Below, piece by piece: positions 53,049 to 62,535 of a stretch of 64,000 bases of DNA. Position 1 is the stretch's first letter, and the number at the start of each line of letters is the position of its first letter. The DNA is taken from contig NZ_CP132381.1 in the NCBI RefSeq assembly GCF_030758615.1, positions 744,001 to 808,000 on the forward strand, read 5' to 3'. The notes under the pieces are model-generated. The model had not been told where the DNA came from. It ran no database searches and was given only the letters and a program-made list of their open reading frames with translations. The translations under genes and the position numbers were made by a program. The stretch comes from Gilliamella apis. Lineage in GTDB: Bacteria > Pseudomonadota > Gammaproteobacteria > Enterobacterales > Orbaceae.

Positions 53049-55778
53049 TTAATTAACAGCTCCATGACAATGTTTATATTTTTTGCCAGATCCACATGGA
53101 CAAGGATCATTACGTCCTACTTTTGCTTGCGTGCGGACAATCGGTTGTGGTGAATTTGATGATTGCCCATCATTTTCACCATCAATAGTCGTCATTGACT
53201 CGTGGTTAGCTTGTTGTTTTGCCATCAATCTTTCGATTTCAGCTTGACGTTGGCGTTCAGCTTCGTCAACTTCTTCTTGTGAACGAATTTGCACGCGGCT
53301 TAAAATACCAATTACATCATATTTTAATGATTCTAACATATTGGCAAACATATTGAATGATTCACGTTTGTATTCTTGTTTAGGATCTTTTTGTGCATAT
53401 CCTCGTAAATGAATTCCTTGACGTAAATAATCCATAGCGGCTAAATGCTCTTTCCATAATGTATCAAGCGTTTGTAACATAACGCTTTTTTCGAATTGTC
53501 TAAAGGCATCAGCACCAGCTGCATTTTCTTTTTCAAGATATTTATCTTGAGCAAGTTGTAAGATACGTTCACGTAAATTTTCTTCATGAAGATTTTGCTC
53601 TTCATCAAGCCATTTAGCGATAGGTAAATCTAAATCAAAATCATTTTTTAAGGCGGCTTCTAATCCAGCAACATCCCACATTTCTTCAATCGATTGTGGT
53701 GGAATATATTGATCAATAACCGTTGTAAATACATCCCCACGTATTGAATCAATTGTCTCTTTGATATCTACGTTATCTAATAAATCATTACGTTGGCTAT
53801 AAATAGCTTTACGTTGATCATTGGCGACATCATCATATTCGAGTAATTGTTTACGAATATCAAAATTGCGACTTTCAACTTTTTTCTGAGCATTAGCGAT
53901 AGCTTTAGTAATCCATGGGTGTTCAATTGCTTCACCTTCTTTCATACCAAATTTACGCATCATATTACCGACACGATCTGATGCGAAAATACGCATTAAT
54001 GGATCTTCTAATGATAGATAAAAGCGAGAAGCACCAGGATCCCCCTGACGACCAGCACGACCACGTAATTGATTATCAATTCGACGTGATTCATGACGTT
54101 CAGTACCAAGAATATATAATCCACCAAGTGCAATCACTTCTTCATGTTTAGCTTGCCATGCTTGTTTCGCTTTTTCGATATCTGCTTCAGTTGGATTTTC
54201 TAATTTTGCAACTTCACTTTGCCAGTTACCACCAAGCATAATATCTGTACCACGACCAGCCATATTAGTTGCGATTGTCACGGCTCCTTTACTACCTGCA
54301 TCAGCGATAATTTCGGCTTCTTGCGCATGGAATTTGGCGTTAAGAACATTATGTTTGATACCTGCTTTTTTAAAGGCATGTGAGACAAGCTCTGATTTTT
54401 CGATAGATGCAGTACCGACTAATACCGGTTGTCCTCGTTTAACACAAGCTTGTACATCAGCCACGATAGCATCAATTTTTTCTTTTTCAGTCATATAGAC
54501 AAGATCAGGCTGATCTTTTCTTACCATCGGTCGGTTGGTTGGAATAACAATGGTATCCAAACCATAAATTTGGTTAAATTCGAAAGCTTCGGTATCAGCA
54601 GTACCTGTCATACCGGCTAATTTTTCATAGAGACGGAAATAGTTTTGGAAAGTAATAGAGGCTAATGTTTGATTCTCATTTTGAATTTTAACATGTTCTT
54701 TAGCTTCCACTGCTTGGTGTAAACCGTCAGACCAACGACGACCATCCATCGTACGGCCTGTATGTTCATCAACAATAACGATTTCATTGTCTCTAACAAT
54801 ATAATCAACGTCACGATGGAATAAGTGATGAGCACGAAGTGCAGCATTAACATGGTGCATTAGTACAATATTACTAGGTGCATAAAGGGATTCATCACCT
54901 TTCATAATGCCTTGTTTTATTAGTAGTTCTTCAACCTTAATTAAACCTCGTTCGGTTAAGTTAACTTGACGTGATTTTTCATCAATCGAAAAGTCACCAT
55001 CGCCTTGGAACTGATCCGAATCTTCTTTTTCCTGACGGGTTAAGTGTGGAATGATTTTATCGATACTAACATATCTATCTGAGCTGTCTTCTGCTTGACC
55101 AGAAATAATTAGTGGTGTTCTTGCTTCATCAATTAAAATTGAATCGACCTCATCCACTAAAGCATAATGAAGTGGGCGTTGCACTCTGGCCTCTTTACTA
55201 AAGACCATATTGTCACGCAAATAGTCAAACCCATATTCGTTGTTAGTACCATAAGTGATATCAGCATTGTAAGCATCACGTTTTAAATGCGGTGGCATAT
55301 TAGGTAAGTTAATGCCCACTGTTAAGCCTAAAAATTCAAATAAAGGACGATTATTTTCAGCATCACGTTGCGCTAAATAATCATTAACGGTGACAACATG
55401 TACCCCTTTACCGGTTAACGCATTTAAATAAGCAGGCAACGTTGCGGTTAATGTTTTACCTTCACCGGTACGCATTTCAGCTATGCAACGTTCATTTAGA
55501 ACCATACCACCAATTAATTGCACATCAAAATGACGCATACCAAATACACGCTTACTTGCTTCACGGACTACGGCAAAAGCTTCTTCTAATATATCGTCTA
55601 ATTTTGTACCGTCGGCAATTTTTTGTTTAAATTCGTTAGTTTTTGCCTTAAGTTCTTCATCGCTTAATGCTTCCATTGCTGGCTCAAGTGCATTGATCGT
55701 TTCAACACGCTTACGCATAGATTTTAATACGCGTTCATTACGGCTACCGAATACTTTAGTTAATAATTTTAATAACAT
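53049..55778 (-). CDS. secA: Preprotein translocase ATPase SecA
   Basis: A 909-residue motor (E. coli 901 aa). The Walker [22 protein letters not shown]-like motor domains, [20 protein letters not shown] and the C-terminal zinc finger [14 protein letters not shown] (SecB-binding) are present. It drives export through SecYEG. SecM precedes it by 88 bp, and mutT follows. Confidence 0.97.
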   Translation of the reverse strand: MLLKLLTKVFGSRNERVLKSMRKRVETINALEPAMEALSDEELKAKTNEFKQKIADGTKLDDILEEAFAVVREASKRVFGMRHFDVQLIGGMVLNERCIAEMRTGEGKTLTATLPAYLNALTGKGVHVVTVNDYLAQRDAENNRPLFEFLGLTVGINLPNMPPHLKRDAYNADITYGTNNEYGFDYLRDNMVFSKEARVQRPLHYALVDEVDSILIDEARTPLIISGQAEDSSDRYVSIDKIIPHLTRQEKEDSDQFQGDGDFSIDEKSRQVNLTERGLIKVEELLIKQGIMKGDESLYAPSNIVLMHHVNAALRAHHLFHRDVDYIVRDNEIVIVDEHTGRTMDGRRWSDGLHQAVEAKEHVKIQNENQTLASITFQNYFRLYEKLAGMTGTADTEAFEFNQIYGLDTIVIPTNRPMVRKDQPDLVYMTEKEKIDAIVADVQACVKRGQPVLVGTASIEKSELVSHAFKKAGIKHNVLNAKFHAQEAEIIADAGSKGAVTIATNMAGRGTDIMLGGNWQSEVAKLENPTEADIEKAKQAWQAKHEEVIALGGLYILGTERHESRRIDNQLRGRAGRQGDPGASRFYLSLEDPLMRIFASDRVGNMMRKFGMKEGEAIEHPWITKAIANAQKKVESRNFDIRKQLLEYDDVANDQRKAIYSQRNDLLDNVDIKETIDSIRGDVFTTVIDQYIPPQSIEEMWDVAGLEAALKNDFDLDLPIAKWLDEEQNLHEENLRERILQLAQDKYLEKENAAGADAFRQFEKSVMLQTLDTLWKEHLAAMDYLRQGIHLRGYAQKDPKQEYKRESFNMFANMLESLKYDVIGILSRVQIRSQEEVDEAERQRQAEIERLMAKQQANHESMTTIDGENDGQSSNSPQPIVRTQAKVGRNDPCPCGSGKKYKHCHGAVN

Positions 55779-55866
55779 AACTTTTCTCTTATTGTTTTTT
55801 TATAATGGGAGATATAAGGATTAAACCTTATTAAATAAATTAATTAATTTGATTATGTAAAATCTA

Positions 55867-56211
55867 TTAGGCGGTAGCGTTTGGACCGGCTCTTATTCCA
55901 TTATAGGGAGATAATCGAATAACAGTATTTGGATTAACTTCGTCATAATTTCGCGCGATAATTTGCTTATCGTAATGCTGCTTTGGTGACAAAGATAAGA
56001 TTTGCGAGGTTTTTTTAGTTGGAATTTGCTGATCTTGAACTATTTCAGTAATCGCAATAATACCAACTTGACTTGTAAATGATTGAACTGGTAACGCATT
56101 TTGTTGGTAAAAACCGAACCCAGTAGCAATTACACCTAATAATAAGTGCGATAATGCAGTTTTAATAATAAGGCGTTTACTTATATGTTGCCAGTAATTA
56201 ATCGTAGTCAT
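55867..56211 (-). CDS. secM: Secretion monitor SecM (divergent arrest motif)
   Basis: A 114-residue protein directly upstream of secA. It has an N-terminal membrane/export signal (LIIKTALSHLLLGVIATGFG, residues 14-33) and ends in GIRAGPNATA. GIRAGP (residues 105-110) is the core of the SecM arrest peptide, and the arrest Pro is followed by four residues, as in E. coli SecM (GIRAGPQRLT). The upstream E. coli residues of FxxxxWIxxxxGIRAGP are not conserved: the matching places hold Pro94, Arg99 and Leu100. SecM arrest adjusts secA translation to export capacity. The protein is shorter than in E. coli (170 aa). Identification rests on motif, position and signal sequence together. Confidence 0.85.
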   Translation of the reverse strand: MTTINYWQHISKRLIIKTALSHLLLGVIATGFGFYQQNALPVQSFTSQVGIIAITEIVQDQQIPTKKTSQILSLSPKQHYDKQIIARNYDEVNPNTVIRLSPYNGIRAGPNATA

Positions 56212-56302
56212 AACCGCAGTATCTTAGCATTTTTTGCCAAAATGAAAAACTATTATTATTGATTAATAAACTGTCTGAATATTCGAATTTTTATGATAAT
56301 AG

Positions 56303-56338
56303 TAATTAAAAATACCCACCATTTTTTATAGTGGGTAT
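56303..56338 (-). terminator. Terminator of the multicopper oxidase gene
   Basis: ATACCCAC / GTGGGTAT stem with a 10-nt loop, followed on the minus strand by TTTTTAATTAC. Confidence 0.8.
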
Positions 56339-56346
56339 ATAGTTAT

Positions 56347-57897
56347 CTAATCCTTAACCATTAATTGTCCCATCATACCGAGTGTTTCATGTTCAACAAT
56401 ATGGCAATGGTACATGCGCAATCCTGGCATATTTTGTTGAATTTTTATGGTGATTTTTTCGTGAGGACGTAAATTGATGGTATCTTTTAATGCCACATAT
56501 TCTGGTGGATATTTTTTACCATCAAATTCATGCGATACAATCGTGAATTGAGTACCATGAATATGGAAATTATGATCCATATGTGAATTATTAAATATTG
56601 TCCACTCTTCAACATCGTGGATTTTGCTTTCTAGATCAATTCGTTTCATATCATGGCGTTTGCCATTAATTAAAAACAGCATGCCACCTCTTGGTTCGCT
56701 CTTGTCCATGACCTCTGTATATTCAAGTGTTTTATGCGCTTTTGCTTCACCAATTTTAGGTAGAGTTCGTAATGGCGAAGGTAAAACAATTGAATTCGCT
56801 TGTTGTAGCTCTAATTCAGCAAGTATTATATCTTGTTCTGGTGGTACATTTCCCATCTTACCGCGATCATAACCAATTGATTGTAAGTAAACCGTACCGG
56901 TTTGTTTGGGTAAAATTACCAATTCTGCGCGTTCGGCAGGTGATAATAATAGTGGCTTTTCAAGGGAAATTGGTTCAGGCATCAATCCACCATCACTACC
57001 CACTAAAAAGACATCACAACCTGGAATTGAAAGGTTAAGATAACGTCCAGAACAGGCATTCCAAACTCGAACACGTGTTGCAGTATTAACTTTCATTTTT
57101 GGACGATAACCACCATTAATTAATACAAATTGTCCTTCTCGACCATTCATCCAATCAGTCATTGAGTTATCGGCAATTTCTCCTTTGTCTGTCAGTTTTA
57201 GATCTGAGAAAAACCAATTTAGTTCTGGTAAAGATTCTAAAGGGTCTTTTTTGCTACGAACAATAAATACCCCCGCTAATCCTCTCGCTATTTGTTCGGC
57301 AACGGTGTTGTGACCATGAGGATGATACCAATAGGTACCAGCACTCCCTTCAGGGATGGTAAATTCGTAAATACGTTCACTGCCAGCCGGTATTTCATCT
57401 TGTGGATTGCCATCTTGATTTGATGGCACAAGTAAACCATGCCAGTGCACCGTTGTTGATTGTGACAGTCTATTTTTTACTGTCAATTTGACTTTATCAC
57501 CTTCATAAACTTCAATAAGCGGCCCAGGTATTGAATTATTGTAAGCCCAAAATTCGGTAGTGATATCAGGCGTTAATGCAATTTTTACTGGTTTGGCTTC
57601 AATAGTAGCTTCAAATATACCTGATTGATGACTACTATTTTTTAACAGTTGGAATTTGGGTAAATCATGACCTTTTGGTAATGCTGAAGTAGATAATAGT
57701 TTTTGTGGTTGTTTGTTGTTCATATTCATATTCATATTCATATGATCGTGCATGTTGTCCCCCTTATCACAATTATCAGATTTAACATCACAAACCATGT
57801 CAGACATTGATGAATGATCTAATTTGGCAATGGCTTTTGTTGCAATTAAACCACCAACGGCAGCAGTAATATTCATTATAAAATTTCGGCGTTTCAT
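56347..57897 (-). CDS. Multicopper oxidase, Met/His-rich N-terminus
   Basis: A 516-residue three-cupredoxin oxidase. The start MKRRNFIMNITAAVGGLIAT looks like a Tat signal (RRNFIM). Copper sites: HWHGL (151-155), HPHGH (192-196), HNFHIHG, and the type 1/trinuclear HCHIVEHETLGM (497-508). An insert of about 30 residues after the signal is rich in Met, His and Asp (MHDHMNMNMNMNN) with two Cys, fit for copper capture. It probably oxidises Cu(I) or phenolics in the periplasm. It differs from CueO by lacking the long Met-rich helix near the substrate site. Transcribed after the DUF2946-like gene, 130 bp away. Confidence 0.85.
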   Translation of the reverse strand: MKRRNFIMNITAAVGGLIATKAIAKLDHSSMSDMVCDVKSDNCDKGDNMHDHMNMNMNMNNKQPQKLLSTSALPKGHDLPKFQLLKNSSHQSGIFEATIEAKPVKIALTPDITTEFWAYNNSIPGPLIEVYEGDKVKLTVKNRLSQSTTVHWHGLLVPSNQDGNPQDEIPAGSERIYEFTIPEGSAGTYWYHPHGHNTVAEQIARGLAGVFIVRSKKDPLESLPELNWFFSDLKLTDKGEIADNSMTDWMNGREGQFVLINGGYRPKMKVNTATRVRVWNACSGRYLNLSIPGCDVFLVGSDGGLMPEPISLEKPLLLSPAERAELVILPKQTGTVYLQSIGYDRGKMGNVPPEQDIILAELELQQANSIVLPSPLRTLPKIGEAKAHKTLEYTEVMDKSEPRGGMLFLINGKRHDMKRIDLESKIHDVEEWTIFNNSHMDHNFHIHGTQFTIVSHEFDGKKYPPEYVALKDTINLRPHEKITIKIQQNMPGLRMYHCHIVEHETLGMMGQLMVKD

Positions 57898-58027
57898 AGT
57901 ATTCCTATAATCATTTATTTAGTTAAATAATAACCAGCAGTTTGCTTTCCAAACTCGTCTAGTCGTTTAGCAAGCTAATGTGTTATTGATTTCCAGTATT
58001 TATTACTAATATTTAACAGAGCGTAAA

Positions 58028-58396
58028 TTAGCTAATTTTTGGTGGTTTTAACTCAGGAATAAATTCTTTATATTCAGGAATAAAATTTGTTGGTAGATAT
58101 TGTTCACGGTAAATCGGATAATCAATATTAACGCTATAATTAGCAATAGCCATGCCACAAGCAAAACAATGATTAACTGATTCACTAATAAAAGGTTTTG
58201 TTGATTTAGAAGTCGACAAATCAATTACTGGAGAGTGATGATTTGCGTTCACCCTTAAAGATTGTAAGCTAGGTGAATGATGAACAGTACAAGGTTTGGA
58301 AATAATGAGTGGAACATGCCAAATAGAAGAAAAAAACAAAAAGATTGTTGATATAATTAAAATATTCACTCGCTTTTTGTTTATGGCTAATGACAT
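58028..58396 (-). CDS. DUF2946-like small secreted/anchored protein, possibly copper-related
   Basis: A 122-residue protein with one N-terminal hydrophobic segment (ILIISTIFLFFSSIWHVPLI, residues 12-31). Two Cys in HCFACGMAIA and a His/Ser-rich middle fit the DUF2946 pattern (HCxxC). The closest comparison is a family often beside copper-resistance genes. It lies directly upstream of a multicopper oxidase on the same strand. Family assignment is tentative. Confidence 0.5.
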   Translation of the reverse strand: MSLAINKKRVNILIISTIFLFFSSIWHVPLIISKPCTVHHSPSLQSLRVNANHHSPVIDLSTSKSTKPFISESVNHCFACGMAIANYSVNIDYPIYREQYLPTNFIPEYKEFIPELKPPKIS

Positions 58397-58635
58397 TGTT
58401 TATCACGCAATTAATCTAACAAACCTTGTAGTTATTTTACTAGAGAAAACATTAAATTTATACCACTTTAACAGATGGAAGTTTTATTCAATTTCAATTG
58501 CTAATAATCACTAATTTTTCAATCTGTAACATCAAAATTAATTGGTCTATTAATGGTTACCTAGTACAAGATAATCATAAAAATATATAAGCCAAATATA
58601 ATTGGTTCTGGTATCATATTCACATAAAAAACATT

Positions 58636-59715
58636 ATGAATAATAACGATATGAAAATTCTTTTTGGAGTACAAGGAACAGGAAATGGCCATATCAGTCG
58701 TTGTCGAACATTAGCCAAAGCTTTAAAAAAGGTTGGAGCGGATGTTGACTATATTTTAAGTGGTCGTGATCCTAAAGATTATTTTGACATGCAAGCTTTT
58801 GGCAACTACCGAACGTTTGGTGGCCTTTCATTTGCTACGCTTAATGGCAAAATCAATTTTCGTAAAACCATCCAAAGAATTCGGGCTTTTAGATTAATTA
58901 AAGATGTTCGCGATTTAGATTTATCTGCATATGACTGTATTATTAGTGATTTTGAACCAGTTAGTGCTTGGGCTGCACATCATCAGAATCGCGAATGTTT
59001 AGGTATCAGTAATCAGTCTGTTTGCCAATATCTCAAGCCTAAAGAATATGGCACGATAGCAAATGTGATTATGAAATACTATGCTCCAGTTACACAACCT
59101 ATTGGTTTACATTGGTTCCATTTTGGTCATAAACTGATTCCGCCAATGATTGATTCATTTGCTACACCACCAACTGAAGATGGTAAAATTATCGTTTATT
59201 TGCCTTTTGAAGATTTAACTGAAATTACCGAATTATTAAGCCAATTTCCGCAATATCAATTTAGTTGTTTTCACCCTGAAATAAAACAATCTTCTGCACG
59301 CGGTAATATTTTATTACAACCGCTAAGTCGAGATAATTTTACTCAAGCTCTACTAAGTTGTTCTGGTATTATTTCAAATACCGGATTTGCTTTAATTTCA
59401 GAAGCGTTATCTTTGGGTAAAAAGATTTTAACTAAACCAGTCGCGGGTCAATTTGAACAAGTTTACAATGCCCAATGTTTGCAGTCTTTGGATATGGCAA
59501 CCGTTATGGAACATTTAAATAGTATGAAGTTGAAATATTGGTTAGGTCTACCGTCACCTAAACCTACTATTTATCCTGATGTAGCGACTGAATTAGCGAA
59601 TTGGATAGTTTCAGGTCAAAAAGAGACATTACTTTCTTTAAGCCAAAGACTGTGGTCGCAGACTAAATTTCCGAGTAATGTAAGTGAGCGCATCAAATCT
59701 TTAGGTTATGTATAA
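58636..59715 (+). CDS. MJ1255/VC2487-family glycosyltransferase
   Basis: A 359-residue GT-B-type protein. The nucleotide-sugar domain start ILFGVQGTGNGHISRCRTLAKAL and the C-terminal SCSGIISNTGFALISEALSLGKKILTKPVAGQFEQVYNA match the TIGR00661 family (related to MurG/GT28). The acceptor is unknown in this family. Two in-frame Met codons (positions 1 and 6) are possible starts. It overlaps the folA leader: its stop lies 10 bp before the folA ATG. Confidence 0.82.
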   Translation: MNNNDMKILFGVQGTGNGHISRCRTLAKALKKVGADVDYILSGRDPKDYFDMQAFGNYRTFGGLSFATLNGKINFRKTIQRIRAFRLIKDVRDLDLSAYDCIISDFEPVSAWAAHHQNRECLGISNQSVCQYLKPKEYGTIANVIMKYYAPVTQPIGLHWFHFGHKLIPPMIDSFATPPTEDGKIIVYLPFEDLTEITELLSQFPQYQFSCFHPEIKQSSARGNILLQPLSRDNFTQALLSCSGIISNTGFALISEALSLGKKILTKPVAGQFEQVYNAQCLQSLDMATVMEHLNSMKLKYWLGLPSPKPTIYPDVATELANWIVSGQKETLLSLSQRLWSQTKFPSNVSERIKSLGYV

Positions 59716-59725
59716 AGGAACTACA

Positions 59726-60226
59726 ATGATATTAAGTATAATTGTTGCAATGGCGGATAATCGTGTAATTGGTATGAACAATCAAATGCCATGGCACATG
59801 CCTGCAGATTTAGCGTGGTTTAAAAAAAATACATTAAATAAACCTGTGATTATGGGGCGTAAAACGTTTGAATCTATTGGTAGACCATTGCCTAATCGCC
59901 ACAATATTGTCATCAGTCGACAGGCTGAAAGTAATACGTCAATTAATCCTAATGTTAGTTGGGTTAAATCGATTGATGAGGCAATATCAATTATTAATCA
60001 GCAACAAGTAGAAGAAGCCTTTATTATAGGCGGTGGTAATATTTATCAACAGGTATTACCTTTAGTTAATCGACTTTATTTAACTCATATTGATGCCAAA
60101 TTGACTGGCGATACTTATTTTCCTGATTATTTGCAAACATCATGGCAACAAATTTATTTAGAAAATCATAAAGCGGATGATAAAAATTGTTATGATTACC
60201 AATTTGAGATTTTACAGCGAAGTTAA
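59726..60226 (+). CDS. folA: Dihydrofolate reductase
   Basis: A 166-residue enzyme (E. coli 159 aa) reducing dihydrofolate. ILSIIVAMADNRVIGMNNQMPWHMPADLAWFKKNT carries the substrate pocket (Asp in PADLAWF), and VIMGRKTFESIGRPLPNRHNIVISR the NADPH-binding region. The ATG at 59726 follows AAAGGA; an ATG at 59708 overlaps the previous gene and lacks a site, so I reject it. It is convergent with relA. Confidence 0.95.
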   Translation: MILSIIVAMADNRVIGMNNQMPWHMPADLAWFKKNTLNKPVIMGRKTFESIGRPLPNRHNIVISRQAESNTSINPNVSWVKSIDEAISIINQQQVEEAFIIGGGNIYQQVLPLVNRLYLTHIDAKLTGDTYFPDYLQTSWQQIYLENHKADDKNCYDYQFEILQRS

Positions 60227-60237
60227 TCAATAGATAA

Positions 60238-60265
60238 GGTTGCCACTCACATACTAGTGGCAACC
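60238..60265. terminator. Inverted repeat between convergent folA and relA
   Basis: GGTTGCCACT / AGTGGCAACC, a 10-bp perfect stem with an 8-nt loop. No T-run follows on either strand; termination is inferred from position. Confidence 0.65.
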
Positions 60266-60271
60266 GAATTA

Positions 60272-62530
60272 TTATCCTTGTAAGCGTTTTGCTTCCAGCA
60301 CGTCAGAAAGTTGTTTTATTTTATTCATAACTCGTTCAAGAGAGTCCTGATCAAAAATTTGCATATCCATATCAATCGTTGCAATTTGTTGTTTCATATC
60401 TATGCGACTCGAAACTCCTAAGACGTTTACTTTCTCATTAGCTAAAATTGTTGTTATGTCACGCAATAATCCACTTCTATCACTAGCTATGATGCGAATG
60501 ACCATGGTATAACTTGCGTTATGATTACCACTCCACACTGCACTGGTGATTCGTTCTGGTGCGTGATTTTTTAGCTCTTGCAGCTGTTCACAGTCTGAGC
60601 GATGGATTGAAATACCACGTCCTTGGGTAACAAAACCGACAATTGGATCACCGGGGATAGGGCGACAACAATTAGCAATGGTATAGAGTAAATTATCTAC
60701 TCCTTCAATAATAATTTCACCACCTTTTATCGATGATGTTTTATTGGTATTTTTGGCTTGAGAGGTTGATTTTTGGGTGATCTGTTTAAGAACAGCTTCA
60801 TCTTCCTCTTCAGCAGTTGGTTTATTAAATTGGGCATTAATAAAATTAACTAGTTGGTTAATTCTAACATCCCCACTACCTATCCCAGCTAATACTTCGT
60901 CAAACGAATGAGCGTTATATTTACTAATCAGAATCTTTTCGACACTTTTTAGACTAATATTTAACGGTTCTAATTCATTGTCTAAAATTTGTTGACCAGC
61001 AGCTATATTTTTATCTCGATCTTGTTTTTTAAACCAAGCTTGTATTTTTGCTCGTGCTCGGCTGCTATTTACAAATCCAGTATTTGGATTTAGCCAATCG
61101 CGACTTGGATTAGGTTGTTTTTGGGTAATAATTTCAACTTGATCACCCGTTTTTAATATATAGGTAAACGGTACTATGCGCCCCGCAACTTTAGCACCGA
61201 TACAACGGTGACCAACATCACTATGAATATGATAAGCAAAATCTAATGGGGTTGAACCGGCAGGCAAGTCAACAACATCCCCTTTTGGTGTAAATACATA
61301 AACGCGATCATCAAAAATTTGACTACGGACAGTTTCCTGAATTTCACCACTTTCTGACATCTCTTGTTGCCACGTTAATAATTTACGTAGCCAAGAAATG
61401 CGCTGATCGTAGGCAGTCATTTTATCTGTACTGCCTTCTTTGTATTTCCAATGTGCTGCTACACCTAATTCAGCATCATTGTGCATTTGTTCGGTACGTA
61501 TTTGAATTTCAATAGTTTTATTATTTGGGCCATAAACCACAGTATGAATTGATTGATATCCATTGGGTTTTGGATTGGCGACATAGTCATCAAATTCTTT
61601 TGCAATATGTTTATAATGGCTATGTACGATACCTAAGGCATTATAGCAGTCTTCGATTCGATCACAGATGATGCGTACCGCTCGAATATCATATAAATCT
61701 TCAAATTGTAGATGTTTACGTTCCATTTTTCGCCATATGCTATAGATATGTTTAGGGCGACCGTAAACTTCGGCACGAATATGATCTTTATTCATCATAT
61801 CCTGTAAATTTTTAACAAATTGATTGATATATGATTCGCGATCTAGACGTTTCTCATGTAATTTATGGGCAATAAAACGATATTGGTCAGGATGTAAATA
61901 ACGGAAACAAAAATCTTCAAGCTCCCATTTTAATTGACCAATACCGAGTCGATTAGCTAAGGGGGCATAAATATTAAAGCACTCCTTAGCAGCTAGCACT
62001 TGATCTTCTTTTGGCGCATGCATCAAATTTCGTAAATAAGTAATACGCTCAGCTAGTTTAATGACTACACTACGGAAATCATTAACCATCGCAAGTAACA
62101 TACGACGAATACTATCAATTTGTTCGTTTGTTGCATGACCATTACGGATAGCACGTAGTTGCCTAATGTCTTTCATTTTGACAACACTAGAAAGAATATG
62201 AATTATTTCTCGATCAAAATTTTCCGGTAGATCTTCACGGCAGATAATTTTAGTATCAAAGAAAGGTAGTAAAAGAGCGGTTGCTAAACTATTAATATCC
62301 ATATTTAAGGTTGATAAAATTTCAACCATTTCAATGGCATTTTCGAAGCAATAGATTTGCTCTGGTTCACCAGCACTATGCTCAAAACAAAAATCCCAAA
62401 TATCTTTAAATTTTTGATAAGATTCAATATTGGTTAATAACAGTTCTTGTTTTGCCCATCGTTCAACATCAAATTGTGCGAGCGTGTAATGTTCGTCATT
62501 TTGTTGATGGGCGCCTCTAATTGATACCAT
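60272..62530 (-). CDS. relA: GTP pyrophosphokinase RelA
   Basis: A 752-residue (p)ppGpp synthetase (E. coli 744 aa). Residues 30-190 form a pseudo-HD domain: the HD motif is replaced (TALLLPFFD), so hydrolysis is not expected. The synthetase domain follows (VYGRPKHIYSIWRKMERKHL; ANPKPNGYQSIHTVVYG), then TGS (YVFTPKGDVVDLPAGSTPLDFAYHIHSDVGHRCIGAKV) and the ACT region. The ribosome-bound amino acid starvation sensor. It sits 5 bp after rlmD, the usual partner. Confidence 0.95.
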   Translation of the reverse strand: MVSIRGAHQQNDEHYTLAQFDVERWAKQELLLTNIESYQKFKDIWDFCFEHSAGEPEQIYCFENAIEMVEILSTLNMDINSLATALLLPFFDTKIICREDLPENFDREIIHILSSVVKMKDIRQLRAIRNGHATNEQIDSIRRMLLAMVNDFRSVVIKLAERITYLRNLMHAPKEDQVLAAKECFNIYAPLANRLGIGQLKWELEDFCFRYLHPDQYRFIAHKLHEKRLDRESYINQFVKNLQDMMNKDHIRAEVYGRPKHIYSIWRKMERKHLQFEDLYDIRAVRIICDRIEDCYNALGIVHSHYKHIAKEFDDYVANPKPNGYQSIHTVVYGPNNKTIEIQIRTEQMHNDAELGVAAHWKYKEGSTDKMTAYDQRISWLRKLLTWQQEMSESGEIQETVRSQIFDDRVYVFTPKGDVVDLPAGSTPLDFAYHIHSDVGHRCIGAKVAGRIVPFTYILKTGDQVEIITQKQPNPSRDWLNPNTGFVNSSRARAKIQAWFKKQDRDKNIAAGQQILDNELEPLNISLKSVEKILISKYNAHSFDEVLAGIGSGDVRINQLVNFINAQFNKPTAEEEDEAVLKQITQKSTSQAKNTNKTSSIKGGEIIIEGVDNLLYTIANCCRPIPGDPIVGFVTQGRGISIHRSDCEQLQELKNHAPERITSAVWSGNHNASYTMVIRIIASDRSGLLRDITTILANEKVNVLGVSSRIDMKQQIATIDMDMQIFDQDSLERVMNKIKQLSDVLEAKRLQG

Positions 62531-62535
62531 AATTA

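Noticed and set aside
55812..55831. Stem-loop ATAAGG / CCTTAT between secM and secA as a possible secA ribosome-site lock
   Set aside because: It is a short hairpin that leaves the secA ribosome site (AAGAGA) free; I see no complementary partner in secM that would mask that site.
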